DNA of 37,678 bases. Source: an uncultured Erythrobacteraceae bacterium (lineage in GTDB: Bacteria > Pseudomonadota > Alphaproteobacteria > Sphingomonadales > Sphingomonadaceae). The notes below the pieces were generated by a model that saw only the letters and a program-made list of their open reading frames with translations, made no database searches and was not told the DNA's origin. Shown in pieces: positions 1 to 8,971 of the stretch. Position 1 is the stretch's first letter. The number at the start of each line of letters is the position of its first letter. Both the position numbers and the translations under genes were made by a program. Where the stretch lies: the NCBI GenBank assembly GCA_946482075.1, contig CAMLQG010000026.1, forward strand, positions 1 to 37,678, given 5' to 3'.

Positions 1-59
1 TCCCGCCGCGCCATCGCAATCCTCGACCGGAATGCCCTCGAAGATCGCGCAGGCTAGCC

Positions 60-1475
60 TTATTTCTCCCCGCTCATGTAGCGGTGGTATTCGTCATACC
101 ACTGGCGGATGCGCACTTCCTGGTCGCTCAGCACATTGCCTTTGAACCCGCGCGACTGGACGCCGACCTGTGCGCCTTCCAGCAGGATGCGGTCCTGCGA
201 GACCACGGGGCCTGCCGCCCAGTCGTCATCATCCGGACGGTAGTCGCGCGGAATGATGGTCTTGCCCGAAAGGTCGACTTTCCCTGGCACCGACATGAAG
301 GACGGCAGCTCGTCGATTCCCGGCACGGCATAGGTCTTCACTTCGTAGATGCATTTTTCCGGATCGGACGGATGGGCGCGCCAGCTCTGCACGAAGAAGC
401 CTTCGGGATGCAGGAAGATCTCGGTCGAGGGGAAGAAGCCGAAATTCCAGTCGTCGATCAGCTGGCCGTCGGTGAAGCCGGAATAATCCATGCCGGTGGG
501 TTTGCGGCGCTTCCCTTCGATGATCGCCTGGGGCACGTCCTTCCAATGGCCGGGGAACTCGTTCTCGGCCAGCCCGGCTTCGCGCAGGAAGATGCGGTGC
601 TCTTCCGCCAGTTCGGGGGCCAGGCCGTCCGCGACATGCGGGGTGGGGCTCATGAACTGGAAAATCGAATGGCCGTGTCCGTTCGCGAAAGTGCTGATCT
701 GCGCGTGATAGGCATCCACCGCGCCGAACAGCTGCGGATGGGTGGCGCGCACGTGATAGCCTTCGTTGAAAGCCTCGTGCGCCAGCTTCCAGTTGCAGGG
801 CCAGGTCTGCACCACGTCGCGGATGCGGATCGCATGTTCGAAATCATAGGCGATCATCCGGTCGCGGAAATCCTCGGGCAGGAAGTCCTCCAGCGGTTCC
901 GCCTCGAGATCCATGTTGATGAAGATCCAGCCGCGCCAGCTGTCGACCTTGACCTTGGGGATGTCGAGATTGTGGCAGATGGCCTTGGCCTGGAAGGTCT
1001 CCCGGTCGCTGATGTGCTTCAGCGTTCCGTCCATGTTGAATTCCCAGCGGTGGAACGGACAGATGAGCTGCTTCGCCGTGCCGTAGTCGCGGCTGGCAAG
1101 ATCCTTCCCGCGATGCTGGCAGACATTGTAGAAGGAATGGATCTGATCGCCTTCGCCGCGCACCACCAGGATGTTCTCGATCCCGATCTTCACCCGCATG
1201 TAGCAGTTGGTTTCCGGGATATCGTTCATATGCCCCACGAGATGCCAGGCGCGGGTCCAGAGCCTGTCCCATTCCTCCCGCATCACGTCGCGCGACCAGT
1301 AGCCGCGCTGGTCTTCGAGCCGCGCCGAGCCGTAGTCCTTCGCGCCCGCGGGCGGATAGCGCCCGGCCGGATCTTTCCAGCGGGGCAGGCGATAATTCAG
1401 ACTGAACGGTTCGTAGCTGATCGGATTTTCCGGATCGGCATATTCGATCGGCTGGAAAGGGGAGTACTCGTCCAT
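60..1475 (-). CDS. Rieske non-haem iron oxygenase, alpha subunit
   Basis: Large subunit of an aromatic-ring-hydroxylating type oxygenase, 471 aa. The N-terminal Rieske [2Fe-2S] domain shows C119-x-H121 (VCQHRG) and C139-x2-H142 (CPFHRW). The catalytic domain has the mononuclear-iron signature NWKL..E..NEGYH..ATH, giving His241 and His246 as iron ligands. These enzymes hydroxylate or demethylate hydrophobic substrates with O2 and need a separate reductase, which is not in the window. I chose the ATG at 1475 (MDEYSPF) because GAGAGG precedes it by a good distance; an in-frame ATG 10 codons upstream lacks such a site. It is divergent from the CaiB fusion gene, so a role in the same catabolic pathway is inferred. 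No small beta subunit is adjacent. Substrate unknown. Confidence 0.93.
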   Translation of the reverse strand: MDEYSPFQPIEYADPENPISYEPFSLNYRLPRWKDPAGRYPPAGAKDYGSARLEDQRGYWSRDVMREEWDRLWTRAWHLVGHMNDIPETNCYMRVKIGIENILVVRGEGDQIHSFYNVCQHRGKDLASRDYGTAKQLICPFHRWEFNMDGTLKHISDRETFQAKAICHNLDIPKVKVDSWRGWIFINMDLEAEPLEDFLPEDFRDRMIAYDFEHAIRIRDVVQTWPCNWKLAHEAFNEGYHVRATHPQLFGAVDAYHAQISTFANGHGHSIFQFMSPTPHVADGLAPELAEEHRIFLREAGLAENEFPGHWKDVPQAIIEGKRRKPTGMDYSGFTDGQLIDDWNFGFFPSTEIFLHPEGFFVQSWRAHPSDPEKCIYEVKTYAVPGIDELPSFMSVPGKVDLSGKTIIPRDYRPDDDDWAAGPVVSQDRILLEGAQVGVQSRGFKGNVLSDQEVRIRQWYDEYHRYMSGEK

Positions 1476-1701
1476 GATTCGATCCTCTCGGGATTGTCGA
1501 TGCATGATGATGGCCCTTCGACCGCGCCGCGAAATTGATCCCGGTCAACGAAGGCGGCGTGCTTTTCGCCATGCCGCTTGTCCCAGATCGCAAGCTTTCA
1601 ATCGGGCTGGAGACATGCTGCGCGACTATGTTACCCATCCGCAGAAGCACGGCCGCGTCCCTTGCCGGGGCGCAGGCGGCGGCGCGATGGAAGGGTGAGG
1701 C
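1476..1701. promoter_or_regulatory. Divergent intergenic region, Rieske gene / CaiB fusion gene
   Basis: About 226 bases separate the start codons of two divergent genes, so promoters for both must lie here. I see ribosome-binding sites at each edge (GAGAGG for the minus gene, GGTGAGG for the plus gene) but no convincing -35/-10 pair or operator palindrome. Confidence 0.35.
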
Positions 1702-4293
1702 ATGATGTCGGAAGCGCGGCAGGACGATTATTTCCTTGGCGGATTGCGTGTCGTCGAACTGGCGGACGAACAAGGGGAATATTGCGGCAAGCTGCTCGGC
1801 AGCCTGGGCGCCGACGTCATCAAGGTGGAACCGGCCGGGGGCGAGGTGACTCGCACATATGGCCCTTTCTACGAAGGCAAGCCGCATCCGCACCGCAGCC
1901 TGCATTTCTGGCATTACAATCTCGGCAAGCGTTCCATCGTGCTCGATCTCGACACGGCGGAAGGACAGGAGAATTTCAAGCGCATCGTCTCCGTCGCGGA
2001 TGTCCTGATCGACAGTCGCCCACGCGGCTATCTGGCGGAACGCGGGCTGGACTTCGAGACGCTGCGTGCCCTGCGCCCGCAACTGATCTATGCTCGGATC
2101 TCACCGTTCGGCGACGATGGTCCATGGGCCGACTACAAGGCGAGCGATCTGATCCATCTCGCGCTGGGCGGGATGATGATGAATACCGGCTACGATGCCC
2201 AGCCCGACGGAACCTATGATACCCCGCCGATGGCGCCGCAAATGTGGCAGGCCTTCCATATCACCGGCGAGATCGCGGTGATCCAGCTGATGGCCGCGCT
2301 CCACAATGTGCGCGAGACGGGCCGGGGCCAGTCCTTCTCGCTCGCTGTGCACGATGCGGTGGCCAAGAACACCGAGCTCGACCTGCCCGCCTGGATCTAT
2401 GCGCGCCAGCCCGTCTGGCGGCAGACCGGCCGCCATGCCTATCCGCAATCGACGCCCGAACCGGTGAGTCCGGTCATGGCGGGCGCGATGATGCCGGAAC
2501 CGTCGCGCACCAAGGACGGGCGCTGGGTCTTCGCCCATCGCTCCTTCCTGCCCGGCTTCTTCACGCCGATGGAACAGCTGCTCAAGGTGATGGACGACCA
2601 GAAGTTCGCCCATGGGCTGGACGATCCGGAACTGCACAAGCCCGAAGTGCTGATCAGGCCCGAAGCTGCGCTGAGAGTGGGCGACGTGATCAATCGCTTC
2701 GTCGCCCGCTTCACCTATGCGCGCGATATCTGGAAGGATGCGCAGGATGCCGGCATCCCCTGGGCGCCGGTGCGCCGCCCAGAGGAGAATCTGGCGGACG
2801 AGCATTGGGAGAAGCGGGGGACCTTCGAGGATATCCATTACCCCGAACTCGATCGCAGCTTCCGCCAGGTCGCGCGCAAATGGACGGGCGAGGGCTTCAG
2901 CTGGCGGATCGGACCGCGCGCGCCGCTGCTGAACGAACATGGCGATGCGATCCTGGCCGAACTGCCCGCGCTGCCCGCGGCCACGCCGCTACCCGCGATT
3001 GCCGCCAAGCCGGCTTCCGCCTTGAAGGGCGTGCGGGTGATCGACCTGTCCTGGCTTCTGGCGAGCGGCGGCGCGGGCCGTTTCCTCGCCGCGCATGGCG
3101 CCGAAGTGATCAAGGTGGAGCACAAGTCCCGCGTGGATGGGATGCGGCTGGGCGGCGCTTTCGCCGCACCCGGCAGCCGGCCGACGCGCGATGCCGCGAC
3201 GTCGCCGATGGCGGTGATGCCGGAAGGCAGCCTTAATCGCAGCGGCAATTTCATGGAGATCAACACCGGCAAGCGCAGCTTGTCGCTCGATCTCACCACG
3301 GCCAAAGGCAAGGAGATCCTCACCGATCTCCTCAAGGATGCGGACATGGTGATCGAAGGCTTCTCGCCCGGCACGATGGACCGCATGGGCTTCGGCTGGA
3401 AACGCCTGCAGGAGATCAATCCGCGCATCGTCTATGTCCAGCAATCGGGCATGGGCCAGCTCGGCATCTATGGCCGTCTGCGCAGCTTCGGCCCTTCGGC
3501 GCAGGCCTTCTCGGGCCTCAGCGAGATGTCGGGCCTGCCCACGCCCTATCCGCCGGCGGGCATCGGCTATTCCTATCTCGACTGGTTCGGGGCCTATCAG
3601 ATGGCGACGGCGATGATGGTCGGCCTCTATCGCCAGCGGGAGACGGGCAAAGGCTGCTGGATCGATTCCTCGCAGGTCGAATGCGGTATCTATCTGACCG
3701 GCACCGCGGTGCTCGAACATTCCGCCAATGGCACCACCTGGGAACGCACCGGCAATCGCTCTCCCTGGAAGAAGGCGGCGCCGTGCGGGGCCTATCCGGC
3801 GGAAGGGACGGATCGCTGGATCGCGATCACCGCTTTCACCGAATTACAATGGCATGCGCTGGCGCGCGAGTTGGGCCATCCGGAGTGGACGAGCGACGAA
3901 CGCTTCATGACGCTGGAACTGCGCCTCGCCAACCAGGATGCGCTGGACGAGCTCGTGGGTTCGGCCACGCGCATTCAGGAACGCTACGCGCTGATGGAGA
4001 GGCTGCAGGCGGCGGGCGTGCCGGCGGGCGTGTGCCAGACGGCGCAGGACCGCTGCGAAAGCGATCCGCAGCTGTCGCATCTCGAATGGCTCGTGGAGCT
4101 GAACCAGAGCGAGATCGGCCGCTGGCCCGTGCGCGAGATCCCCGGCAAGTTGTCCGAGACGCCGTCCTATATCGGCGGGCCGCTCGACCGGCATGGGCCG
4201 AGCTATGGCGAGGACAATCGCTACGTGCTGGAACAGATCCTGGGCTTCTCGCCCGACGAGGCGGCGGAGATGGAAGCGGGCGGGGTTTTGTAG
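1702..4293 (+). CDS. Tandem-domain CaiB/BaiF (class III) CoA-transferase
   Basis: 863 aa, about twice the usual 380-420 aa of the family, made of two CaiB/BaiF domains in tandem. The first spans roughly residues 13-420 (GLRVVEL, LLGSLGADVIKVEP). The second spans roughly 441-863 (LKGVRVIDLS, FLAAHGAEVIKVE). Class III transferases move CoA between acyl groups through an aspartyl-CoA thioester. The second domain keeps a plausible catalytic Asp (D627 in GYSYLDWFGAY). The equivalent place in the first domain reads QAFHITGE, with His186 where Asp is expected, so that half may be non-catalytic; this alignment was made by eye. Start ATG at 1702 follows GGTGAGG; the next codon is also ATG. It probably activates or exchanges CoA for the pathway's acid intermediates. 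Confidence 0.9.
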   Translation: MMSEARQDDYFLGGLRVVELADEQGEYCGKLLGSLGADVIKVEPAGGEVTRTYGPFYEGKPHPHRSLHFWHYNLGKRSIVLDLDTAEGQENFKRIVSVADVLIDSRPRGYLAERGLDFETLRALRPQLIYARISPFGDDGPWADYKASDLIHLALGGMMMNTGYDAQPDGTYDTPPMAPQMWQAFHITGEIAVIQLMAALHNVRETGRGQSFSLAVHDAVAKNTELDLPAWIYARQPVWRQTGRHAYPQSTPEPVSPVMAGAMMPEPSRTKDGRWVFAHRSFLPGFFTPMEQLLKVMDDQKFAHGLDDPELHKPEVLIRPEAALRVGDVINRFVARFTYARDIWKDAQDAGIPWAPVRRPEENLADEHWEKRGTFEDIHYPELDRSFRQVARKWTGEGFSWRIGPRAPLLNEHGDAILAELPALPAATPLPAIAAKPASALKGVRVIDLSWLLASGGAGRFLAAHGAEVIKVEHKSRVDGMRLGGAFAAPGSRPTRDAATSPMAVMPEGSLNRSGNFMEINTGKRSLSLDLTTAKGKEILTDLLKDADMVIEGFSPGTMDRMGFGWKRLQEINPRIVYVQQSGMGQLGIYGRLRSFGPSAQAFSGLSEMSGLPTPYPPAGIGYSYLDWFGAYQMATAMMVGLYRQRETGKGCWIDSSQVECGIYLTGTAVLEHSANGTTWERTGNRSPWKKAAPCGAYPAEGTDRWIAITAFTELQWHALARELGHPEWTSDERFMTLELRLANQDALDELVGSATRIQERYALMERLQAAGVPAGVCQTAQDRCESDPQLSHLEWLVELNQSEIGRWPVREIPGKLSETPSYIGGPLDRHGPSYGEDNRYVLEQILGFSPDEAAEMEAGGVL

Positions 4294-4318
4294 GACTCCG
4301 GGGGAACCTGATTTGCCG

Positions 4319-4478
4319 TCACTCTGAACTTGTTTGGCGGTTATCCCGCTGGCATCCCTAACCTCGTCATTGCGAGGAGCGAAGCGACCAAGCAATCCGG
4401 GGGCCGTGCGCAACTGCCCTGGATTGCTTCGCTCCGCTCGCAATGACGATATGGATCCCGAAACAAGGTCAGCATGAC
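4319..4478. repeat. Nested composite extragenic palindrome (REP-like)
   Basis: Between the convergent CaiB-fusion and Gfo/Idh genes lie two nested imperfect inverted repeats. The inner arms are about 4365-4400 and 4419-4449 (CGTCATTGCGAG..AGCAATCC against GGATTGCTTC..CGCAATGACG). The outer arms are about 4319-4349 and 4451-4478 (GTCACTCTGAACTTGTTT against AAACAAGGTCAGCATGAC). These look like two different REP families, one inside the other. A role as a bidirectional transcript end or mRNA stabiliser is inference. Confidence 0.85.
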
Positions 4479-4489
4479 AAAGGAAAAAG

Positions 4490-5512
4490 TTACGTCGCAG
4501 GTTTGCGCGGCTCCATCCCGGCCTTGCGATAGATCGCGTCCACCACGCGCATATTGGCGATCGCATCGCGGGCCGGCACCGGACCGCCGGTCCAGCTGCG
4601 CACGATGTCGGCGAAGCGGTTCGCCTGGCAGAACCAGCTGGAGATCAGGTCCGCCCGTTCCTCCCGCCGCGTGCCGTCCTTGCGCTCGATAACCAGGCGC
4701 GCACCCTGCTCGGCGGTGAAGGGGTTCGCGCCCGGCAGATAGGGATCGGCGATGGAGAGTGTGCCGTCCTCACACTCGAAGCGGGCCGAGAGAATGACTT
4801 CCTTCACCGAAAGATCGATCATCGATCCGCCGATCCGGCAAGTCACGCCGCCCGGAAAGCGCAGTTCCGCCTCCATCCCGCCATCCAGGCCCGGACGGGC
4901 CTCGTCTGCCCTGGCGGAGGCCACCGCTTCGGGCTCGCCGGCGAAATGGCGGGCGAAGCTGATGCAATAGCTGCCCTGGTCCATCAGCCAGCCGCCGGCG
5001 AGGTCGGGCGCGAAGCGGATATTGTCGCGCGGCAGCATGTCGCCCGGCAGGCAGTAGTGCATGTCCATCGCCTGGAGCGGCCCGAGTTCGGCGAGGATCG
5101 CCTTGATTCGGCCCGCAATCGGATGATCGCTCCAGTGAATGGCTTCCACCAGCGGCAGTCCTGCCGCTTCGGCCGCCAGCACCATCTCTTCCGCTTCCTC
5201 CGCATTGGCGGCCATCGGCTTTTCGCAGAGCACCGGAAAACCCGCGGCAAGCGCCGCTTTCGTCCATCGGCCGTGGAGATTGTTGGGCAGGCCGATATAG
5301 ACCGCGTCGATCCCGGCGCCAGCCAGAAGGGCTGCGTAGTCGGGAAAATGCTGTTCGATTCCGTGCTGCGCGGCGAAAGCCGCAGTGCGGACCGGATCGC
5401 GCCCGGCAATTGCCGTCACTTCGATATCCGCGCCCTCGGCTGCCGGGGCCAACACCGCGTAGGTGCTGACAGTGGAGCATCCCAGGAGTCCGAGTCTGAT
5501 CCTGTCCTTCAT
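4490..5512 (-). CDS. Gfo/Idh/MocA family oxidoreductase
   Basis: 340 aa NAD(P)-dependent oxidoreductase. The N-terminal Rossmann domain begins IRLGLLGCSTVS, and the family's EKP motif appears in VLCEKPMA, with Lys as the expected catalytic/cofactor residue. The C-terminal part is the alpha/beta substrate domain typical of glucose-fructose oxidoreductase-like proteins. The start at 5512 is preferred over the ATG at 5527 because GAGG lies just upstream of it inside the longer reading, and nothing like a ribosome site precedes 5527. It is convergent with the CaiB fusion and divergent from the enoyl-CoA hydratase gene. Members act on sugars, inositols, biliverdin or trans-dihydrodiols; the last would suit a ring-oxygenation pathway but is only a guess. 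Confidence 0.85.
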   Translation of the reverse strand: MKDRIRLGLLGCSTVSTYAVLAPAAEGADIEVTAIAGRDPVRTAAFAAQHGIEQHFPDYAALLAGAGIDAVYIGLPNNLHGRWTKAALAAGFPVLCEKPMAANAEEAEEMVLAAEAAGLPLVEAIHWSDHPIAGRIKAILAELGPLQAMDMHYCLPGDMLPRDNIRFAPDLAGGWLMDQGSYCISFARHFAGEPEAVASARADEARPGLDGGMEAELRFPGGVTCRIGGSMIDLSVKEVILSARFECEDGTLSIADPYLPGANPFTAEQGARLVIERKDGTRREERADLISSWFCQANRFADIVRSWTGGPVPARDAIANMRVVDAIYRKAGMEPRKPAT

Positions 5513-5618
5513 GTCATCCTCAGCCATGGCCGGTTGCGAAGCCGGTTCTTGCCATTCCCGCCACCGGGTTTAACGCCGGGCTCCGTGACCGCAACAGGCG
5601 GCGGGTCAGGAAAGGGAG

Positions 5619-6434
5619 ATGTCCTTGAGCGTTGTCTTGCTCGACGTGGCAGACGGGATCGCGACGATCACGATCAACCGGCCGGAAGTGCGCAACGCGC
5701 TGTCGCCCGAAGCGCTGGTGCGGCTGAAGGAGGCCTGGATTCGCGTGGCGGAAGACGATGCGATCAAGGTCGCGATCGTCACCGGCGCGGGCCGGGACGC
5801 CTTCTGTTCAGGCGCCGATCTCAAGCTGTTGATTCCGCTCTTTTCGGGCGCCCGACCGCCGGAAGACGAATTCGATCATGCGATCATCGCCAATGACAGG
5901 ATCCCCGGCGAAGCGACGCTGCGCGACTTCGATCCGGGCAAGCCGGTGATCGCGGCGATTAACGGCTTCGCGCTTGCGGGCGGGATGGAGATGCTGAACG
6001 GCACCGATATCCGGATCGCTTCCACGACCGCGCAGCTCGGCGTGCGCGAAGTCCAGCGCGGGCTCGTCGCCCATGGCAGCACCTGCGTGCGCCTGCCGCG
6101 CCAGATCCCCTATGTCCACGCGATGGAGATGCTGCTGACCGGCGAGATGTATGGGGCGGACCATCTCCTGCGGGTGGGATACGTGAATCATGTCGTCGAA
6201 CCCGACCAGGTCCTGCCCAAGGCGCGCGAGATCGCCGCGCGGATCGCGGCCAATGGACCGCTGGCGGTCAAGCTCACGCGCCGGATGATCAAGGAGACGA
6301 TGAGCATCGCCGACGAAACCGAGGCCTTGCGGAGGGAGTGGGAACTCGGCACTACCATCTACGCGACGGAGGACGCCCGCGAAGGGCCGCGCGCATTCGC
6401 GGAAAAGCGTCCTCCCCAGTTCAAAGGAAAATGA
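5619..6434 (+). CDS. Enoyl-CoA hydratase/isomerase (crotonase) family protein
   Basis: 271 aa, normal crotonase length. The oxyanion-hole segments are GRDAFCSGADLKLL (about 58-71) and NGFALAGGMEM (about 115-125). Both glutamates expected in true hydratases are present: E124 in GGMEMLNG and E144 in GVREVQRG. Hydration of a 2-enoyl-CoA is therefore likely, although crotonases also do isomerisation, hydrolysis or ring cleavage. The start ATG at 5619 follows AGGAAAGGGAG. Its stop overlaps the start of the acyl-CoA dehydrogenase gene (ATGA), so the two are translationally coupled and probably act on the same acyl-CoA series. Confidence 0.9.
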   Translation: MSLSVVLLDVADGIATITINRPEVRNALSPEALVRLKEAWIRVAEDDAIKVAIVTGAGRDAFCSGADLKLLIPLFSGARPPEDEFDHAIIANDRIPGEATLRDFDPGKPVIAAINGFALAGGMEMLNGTDIRIASTTAQLGVREVQRGLVAHGSTCVRLPRQIPYVHAMEMLLTGEMYGADHLLRVGYVNHVVEPDQVLPKAREIAARIAANGPLAVKLTRRMIKETMSIADETEALRREWELGTTIYATEDAREGPRAFAEKRPPQFKGK

Positions 6435-7612
6435 CCGTGCTCACCGTTGCCGAAAATGCCGATCTCGATGTGATCACCACCGAGGAGATCAGCGAGGTCT
6501 GCGCCAGCATCACCAAGCAGATCAGCCGTGAATACATGGCCGAATGCAGCCGCGCGCGCGAGACGCCGACGGAACTCTGGCGCGTGATGCGCGAGACCGG
6601 GCTGTATGGCCTCGGCGTGCCGCAGGAATATGGCGGTCTGGGCGGCCATCTGACCGAGGTGACCTATGCGCTCGACCTGCTGGGCCAGGGCGGATTGATG
6701 CCGTTCCGCTTCGTCACCAGCCAGATGGCGCGCACCACGTTGCGCCACCACGCCAGCGAGGAACAGAAGCAGCGGTTCCTGGTGCCTGCCGCCACCGGCG
6801 AATATCAGTTCGCCTTCGCTCTGACCGAGGCGGATGCGGGCACCAACAGCTTCAAGATCCGCACCTATGCCGAACGGCAGCCCGATGGCGATTACGTGGT
6901 CAACGGCACCAAGATGTGGATCACCGGCGTCCACGAGGCGGATTACATGATCCTTGTCGCGCGCACGTCCAGATATGATCCGGATTCGCGCAAGTCGGGC
7001 ATGTCCGTCTTCGCGGTCGATCCGAAGAGCGCCGGCATCACGCTGGGCGCGCTCGATATCGGCATCCACATGGCCGATCGCAGCTGGGAAGTGAATTTCG
7101 ACAATGTCCGCATACCGGGTGCGAATCTGATCGGCGAAGAAGGCATGGGGCTGGAAGCCCTGTTCGACTGCCTGATCCCCGAACGCCTGCTGGCCGCCGG
7201 CCTCAATGTCGGCCTGTCCGACTGCGTGCTCAACAAGACGGCGGATTATGCCCGCGTGCGTGCGCCGTTCGGCGAACCGATCGGCAAGTATCAGGGCGTG
7301 CAAATACCCATGGCGGAAGCCCGGGCAATGACGGCGGGCGCTCGTGCGCTCACCTATCAGGCCACCCGCAAGTTCGACGACAAGATCCCCAGCGGCATGG
7401 AAAGCGACATGGCGCGATTCCTCTCCGCCGAAGCCTTCCTGCGATCTTCCGACGTGGCGATGAACACGCATGGCGGGGCCGCTACCGACATGCAGCAGGA
7501 CGTGATCCCGTTCTATCTCTACGCCAAGTTCCAGAGCATCGCGCCGATCAACCGCAATGTCTGCCTGGCATCCATCGCGCAGCGGGAGTTCAATTTCCCG
7601 AAGTCCTATTGA
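6431..7612 (+). CDS. Acyl-CoA dehydrogenase family protein
   Basis: 393 aa flavoprotein. The family signature appears as FAFALTEADAGTNS and KMWITG. The protein should introduce an alpha,beta double bond into an acyl-CoA using FAD and pass electrons to ETF. The C-terminal segment, where short- and medium-chain enzymes carry the catalytic Glu in a YEGT-like motif, reads FQSIAPINRNV, so the usual base is absent there. I recall relatives with a QVAPIS/IAPIN-type motif, so this may mark a subfamily with a different base. Start ATG at 6431 (AAAGGAAA upstream) overlaps the hydratase stop by four bases. The CoA racemase gene follows after 78 bases. Confidence 0.9.
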   Translation: MTVLTVAENADLDVITTEEISEVCASITKQISREYMAECSRARETPTELWRVMRETGLYGLGVPQEYGGLGGHLTEVTYALDLLGQGGLMPFRFVTSQMARTTLRHHASEEQKQRFLVPAATGEYQFAFALTEADAGTNSFKIRTYAERQPDGDYVVNGTKMWITGVHEADYMILVARTSRYDPDSRKSGMSVFAVDPKSAGITLGALDIGIHMADRSWEVNFDNVRIPGANLIGEEGMGLEALFDCLIPERLLAAGLNVGLSDCVLNKTADYARVRAPFGEPIGKYQGVQIPMAEARAMTAGARALTYQATRKFDDKIPSGMESDMARFLSAEAFLRSSDVAMNTHGGAATDMQQDVIPFYLYAKFQSIAPINRNVCLASIAQREFNFPKSY

Positions 7613-7690
7613 ATTTTATTGGATTGAACGGGTGGCCGACAAACGGCCTTGTCCGGCTGAACGGCGAAAACAGAATCTGAGGAGTTTGAA

Positions 7691-8833
7691 ATGGCAGCAT
7701 CGGGTCCGCTCAAGGGTTTGAAGATCGTGGAGATGGGAGGCATCGGCCCCGGGCCGCTGGCCCTGACGATGCTGTCCGATATGGGCGCGGATGTGGTTCG
7801 GGTGGATCGCAAGAGCGGCCCGCGCATCAATCCGATGGCGGGCACCAAGCTGGAGCTTGATGGCCGCGGGCGCCGCTCGGTCACGATCGATCTCAAGAAC
7901 CCGGCCGGTACGGAAGCCTGCCTCGAACTGATCGACAAGGCCGACATCCTGATCGAAGGATTCCGTCCCGGGGTGATGGAGCGGCTCGGCCTGGGGCCGG
8001 ACGTCGTCCTCGCCCGCAATCCCAAGCTGGTCTACGGCCGGATGACCGGCTGGGGCCAGACCGGCCCCTATGCCCAGATGGCCGGGCACGATTACAACTA
8101 CATGGCGATCAGCGGTGCCGCCTTCGCTATCGGCACCAAGGACCAGCTTGTCGCTCCGCTCAACTATGTGGGCGACTATGCCGGTGCGCTGGTGCTGGTC
8201 GCGGGCGTGCTCGGTGCGCTCAACCATGCGACGAAGACGGGCGAAGGCCAGGTGGTGGACACCGCCATGTGCGAAGCCGCGAGCTTCATTTCCACCATCT
8301 TCCATTCGATGCGCGAAGGCGGCTACTACAAGGAAGAGCGGCAGGAGAACGAGCTGGACGGCGGCGCACCCTATTACGGCGCCTACAAATGCGCCGATGG
8401 CGAGTGGATTTCGATCGGCTCGATCGAACCCCAGTTCTACGCCGAACTGCTCGAAAAGCTGGAGCTGCCGGCCGAATGGGGCAAGACGCAGCGCGACAAA
8501 TCCACCCATGCCGAACTGCGCCGCATCTTCACCGAGAAGTTCGCCAGCAAGACGCGCGCGGAATGGTGCGCCATCATGGAAGGCAGCGATGTGTGCTTCG
8601 CGCCGATCGTCCGCTTCAGCGAAGCGCCGGAACATGTCCACATGAAAGCCCGTGGGCATTTCGTGGATGTGGACGGCATGGTACAGCCCGGCCCGACGCC
8701 GGTCTTCACGAAGACGCCCGGCCGGATCCAGGGCGTTGCGCCCAAGATCGGCGAACACAGCCAGAGCGCGCTGCTGGACTGGGGCTTCGATGCCGACAAG
8801 GTCGCGAAGCTGGCGGCAGACGGGGTGCTTTAA
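7691..8833 (+). CDS. Alpha-methylacyl-CoA racemase (CaiB/BaiF family)
   Basis: 380 aa single-domain CaiB-superfamily protein. It carries the racemase set known from the Mycobacterium tuberculosis enzyme rather than the transferase Asp: H133 in AGHDYNYMAISG, D162 in NYVGDYAGALV and E246 in GSIEPQFYAELL. Such enzymes epimerise 2-methylacyl-CoA thioesters so that branched side chains (isoprenoid, steroid-type, pristanoyl-like) can be beta-oxidised by stereospecific dehydrogenases. GAGGAG stands upstream of the ATG at 7691. It follows the hydratase and dehydrogenase genes in the same direction, which fits oxidation of an alpha-methyl-branched acyl-CoA. A transferase activity is less likely given the intact triad. 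Confidence 0.9.
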   Translation: MAASGPLKGLKIVEMGGIGPGPLALTMLSDMGADVVRVDRKSGPRINPMAGTKLELDGRGRRSVTIDLKNPAGTEACLELIDKADILIEGFRPGVMERLGLGPDVVLARNPKLVYGRMTGWGQTGPYAQMAGHDYNYMAISGAAFAIGTKDQLVAPLNYVGDYAGALVLVAGVLGALNHATKTGEGQVVDTAMCEAASFISTIFHSMREGGYYKEERQENELDGGAPYYGAYKCADGEWISIGSIEPQFYAELLEKLELPAEWGKTQRDKSTHAELRRIFTEKFASKTRAEWCAIMEGSDVCFAPIVRFSEAPEHVHMKARGHFVDVDGMVQPGPTPVFTKTPGRIQGVAPKIGEHSQSALLDWGFDADKVAKLAADGVL

Positions 8834-8845
8834 CTCAACCTTTAT

Positions 8846-8926
8846 CCGTTCGGGCTGAGCTTGTCGAAGCCCTGCTTTTCATTTTCGAAGAGAAGAGCGG
8901 CCCTTCGACAGGCTCAGGGCGAACGG
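8846..8926. repeat. Extragenic palindrome, CCGTTCG / CGAACGG family (copy 1)
   Basis: Inverted pair with arms 8846-8874 (CCGTTCGGGCTGAGCTTGTC..) and 8897-8926 (..CTTCGACAGGCTCAGGGC, GAACGG). The same family recurs at 18554-18644. It sits just after the racemase stop, between convergent genes. I recall this sequence as a common sphingomonad REP. Confidence 0.88.
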
Positions 8927-8934
8927 AAGCTGGT

Positions 8935-8969
8935 GGATCGCGTGGTTCATCTGGGAAACCACGCGATCC
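8935..8969. terminator. Perfect 13-bp hairpin between convergent genes
   Basis: Arms 8935-8947 (GGATCGCGTGGTT) and 8957-8969 (AACCACGCGATCC) are exact reverse complements with a 9-base loop. The hairpin ends two bases from the stop of the acyl-CoA ligase gene on the minus strand. There is no T-run, so it may be a weak or Rho-assisted bidirectional end. Confidence 0.5.
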
Positions 8970-8971
8970 GG

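Noticed and set aside
1..59. Possible start of another gene on the minus strand (ATG at 14 after GAGGATTGCG)
   Set aside because: Only four codons are visible and another frame also reads as coding, so the gene and its start cannot be supported.
84..1538. 484-aa open frame opposite the Rieske gene
   Set aside because: Antisense shadow of a GC-rich gene; no family motif and the other strand has a complete Rieske oxygenase.
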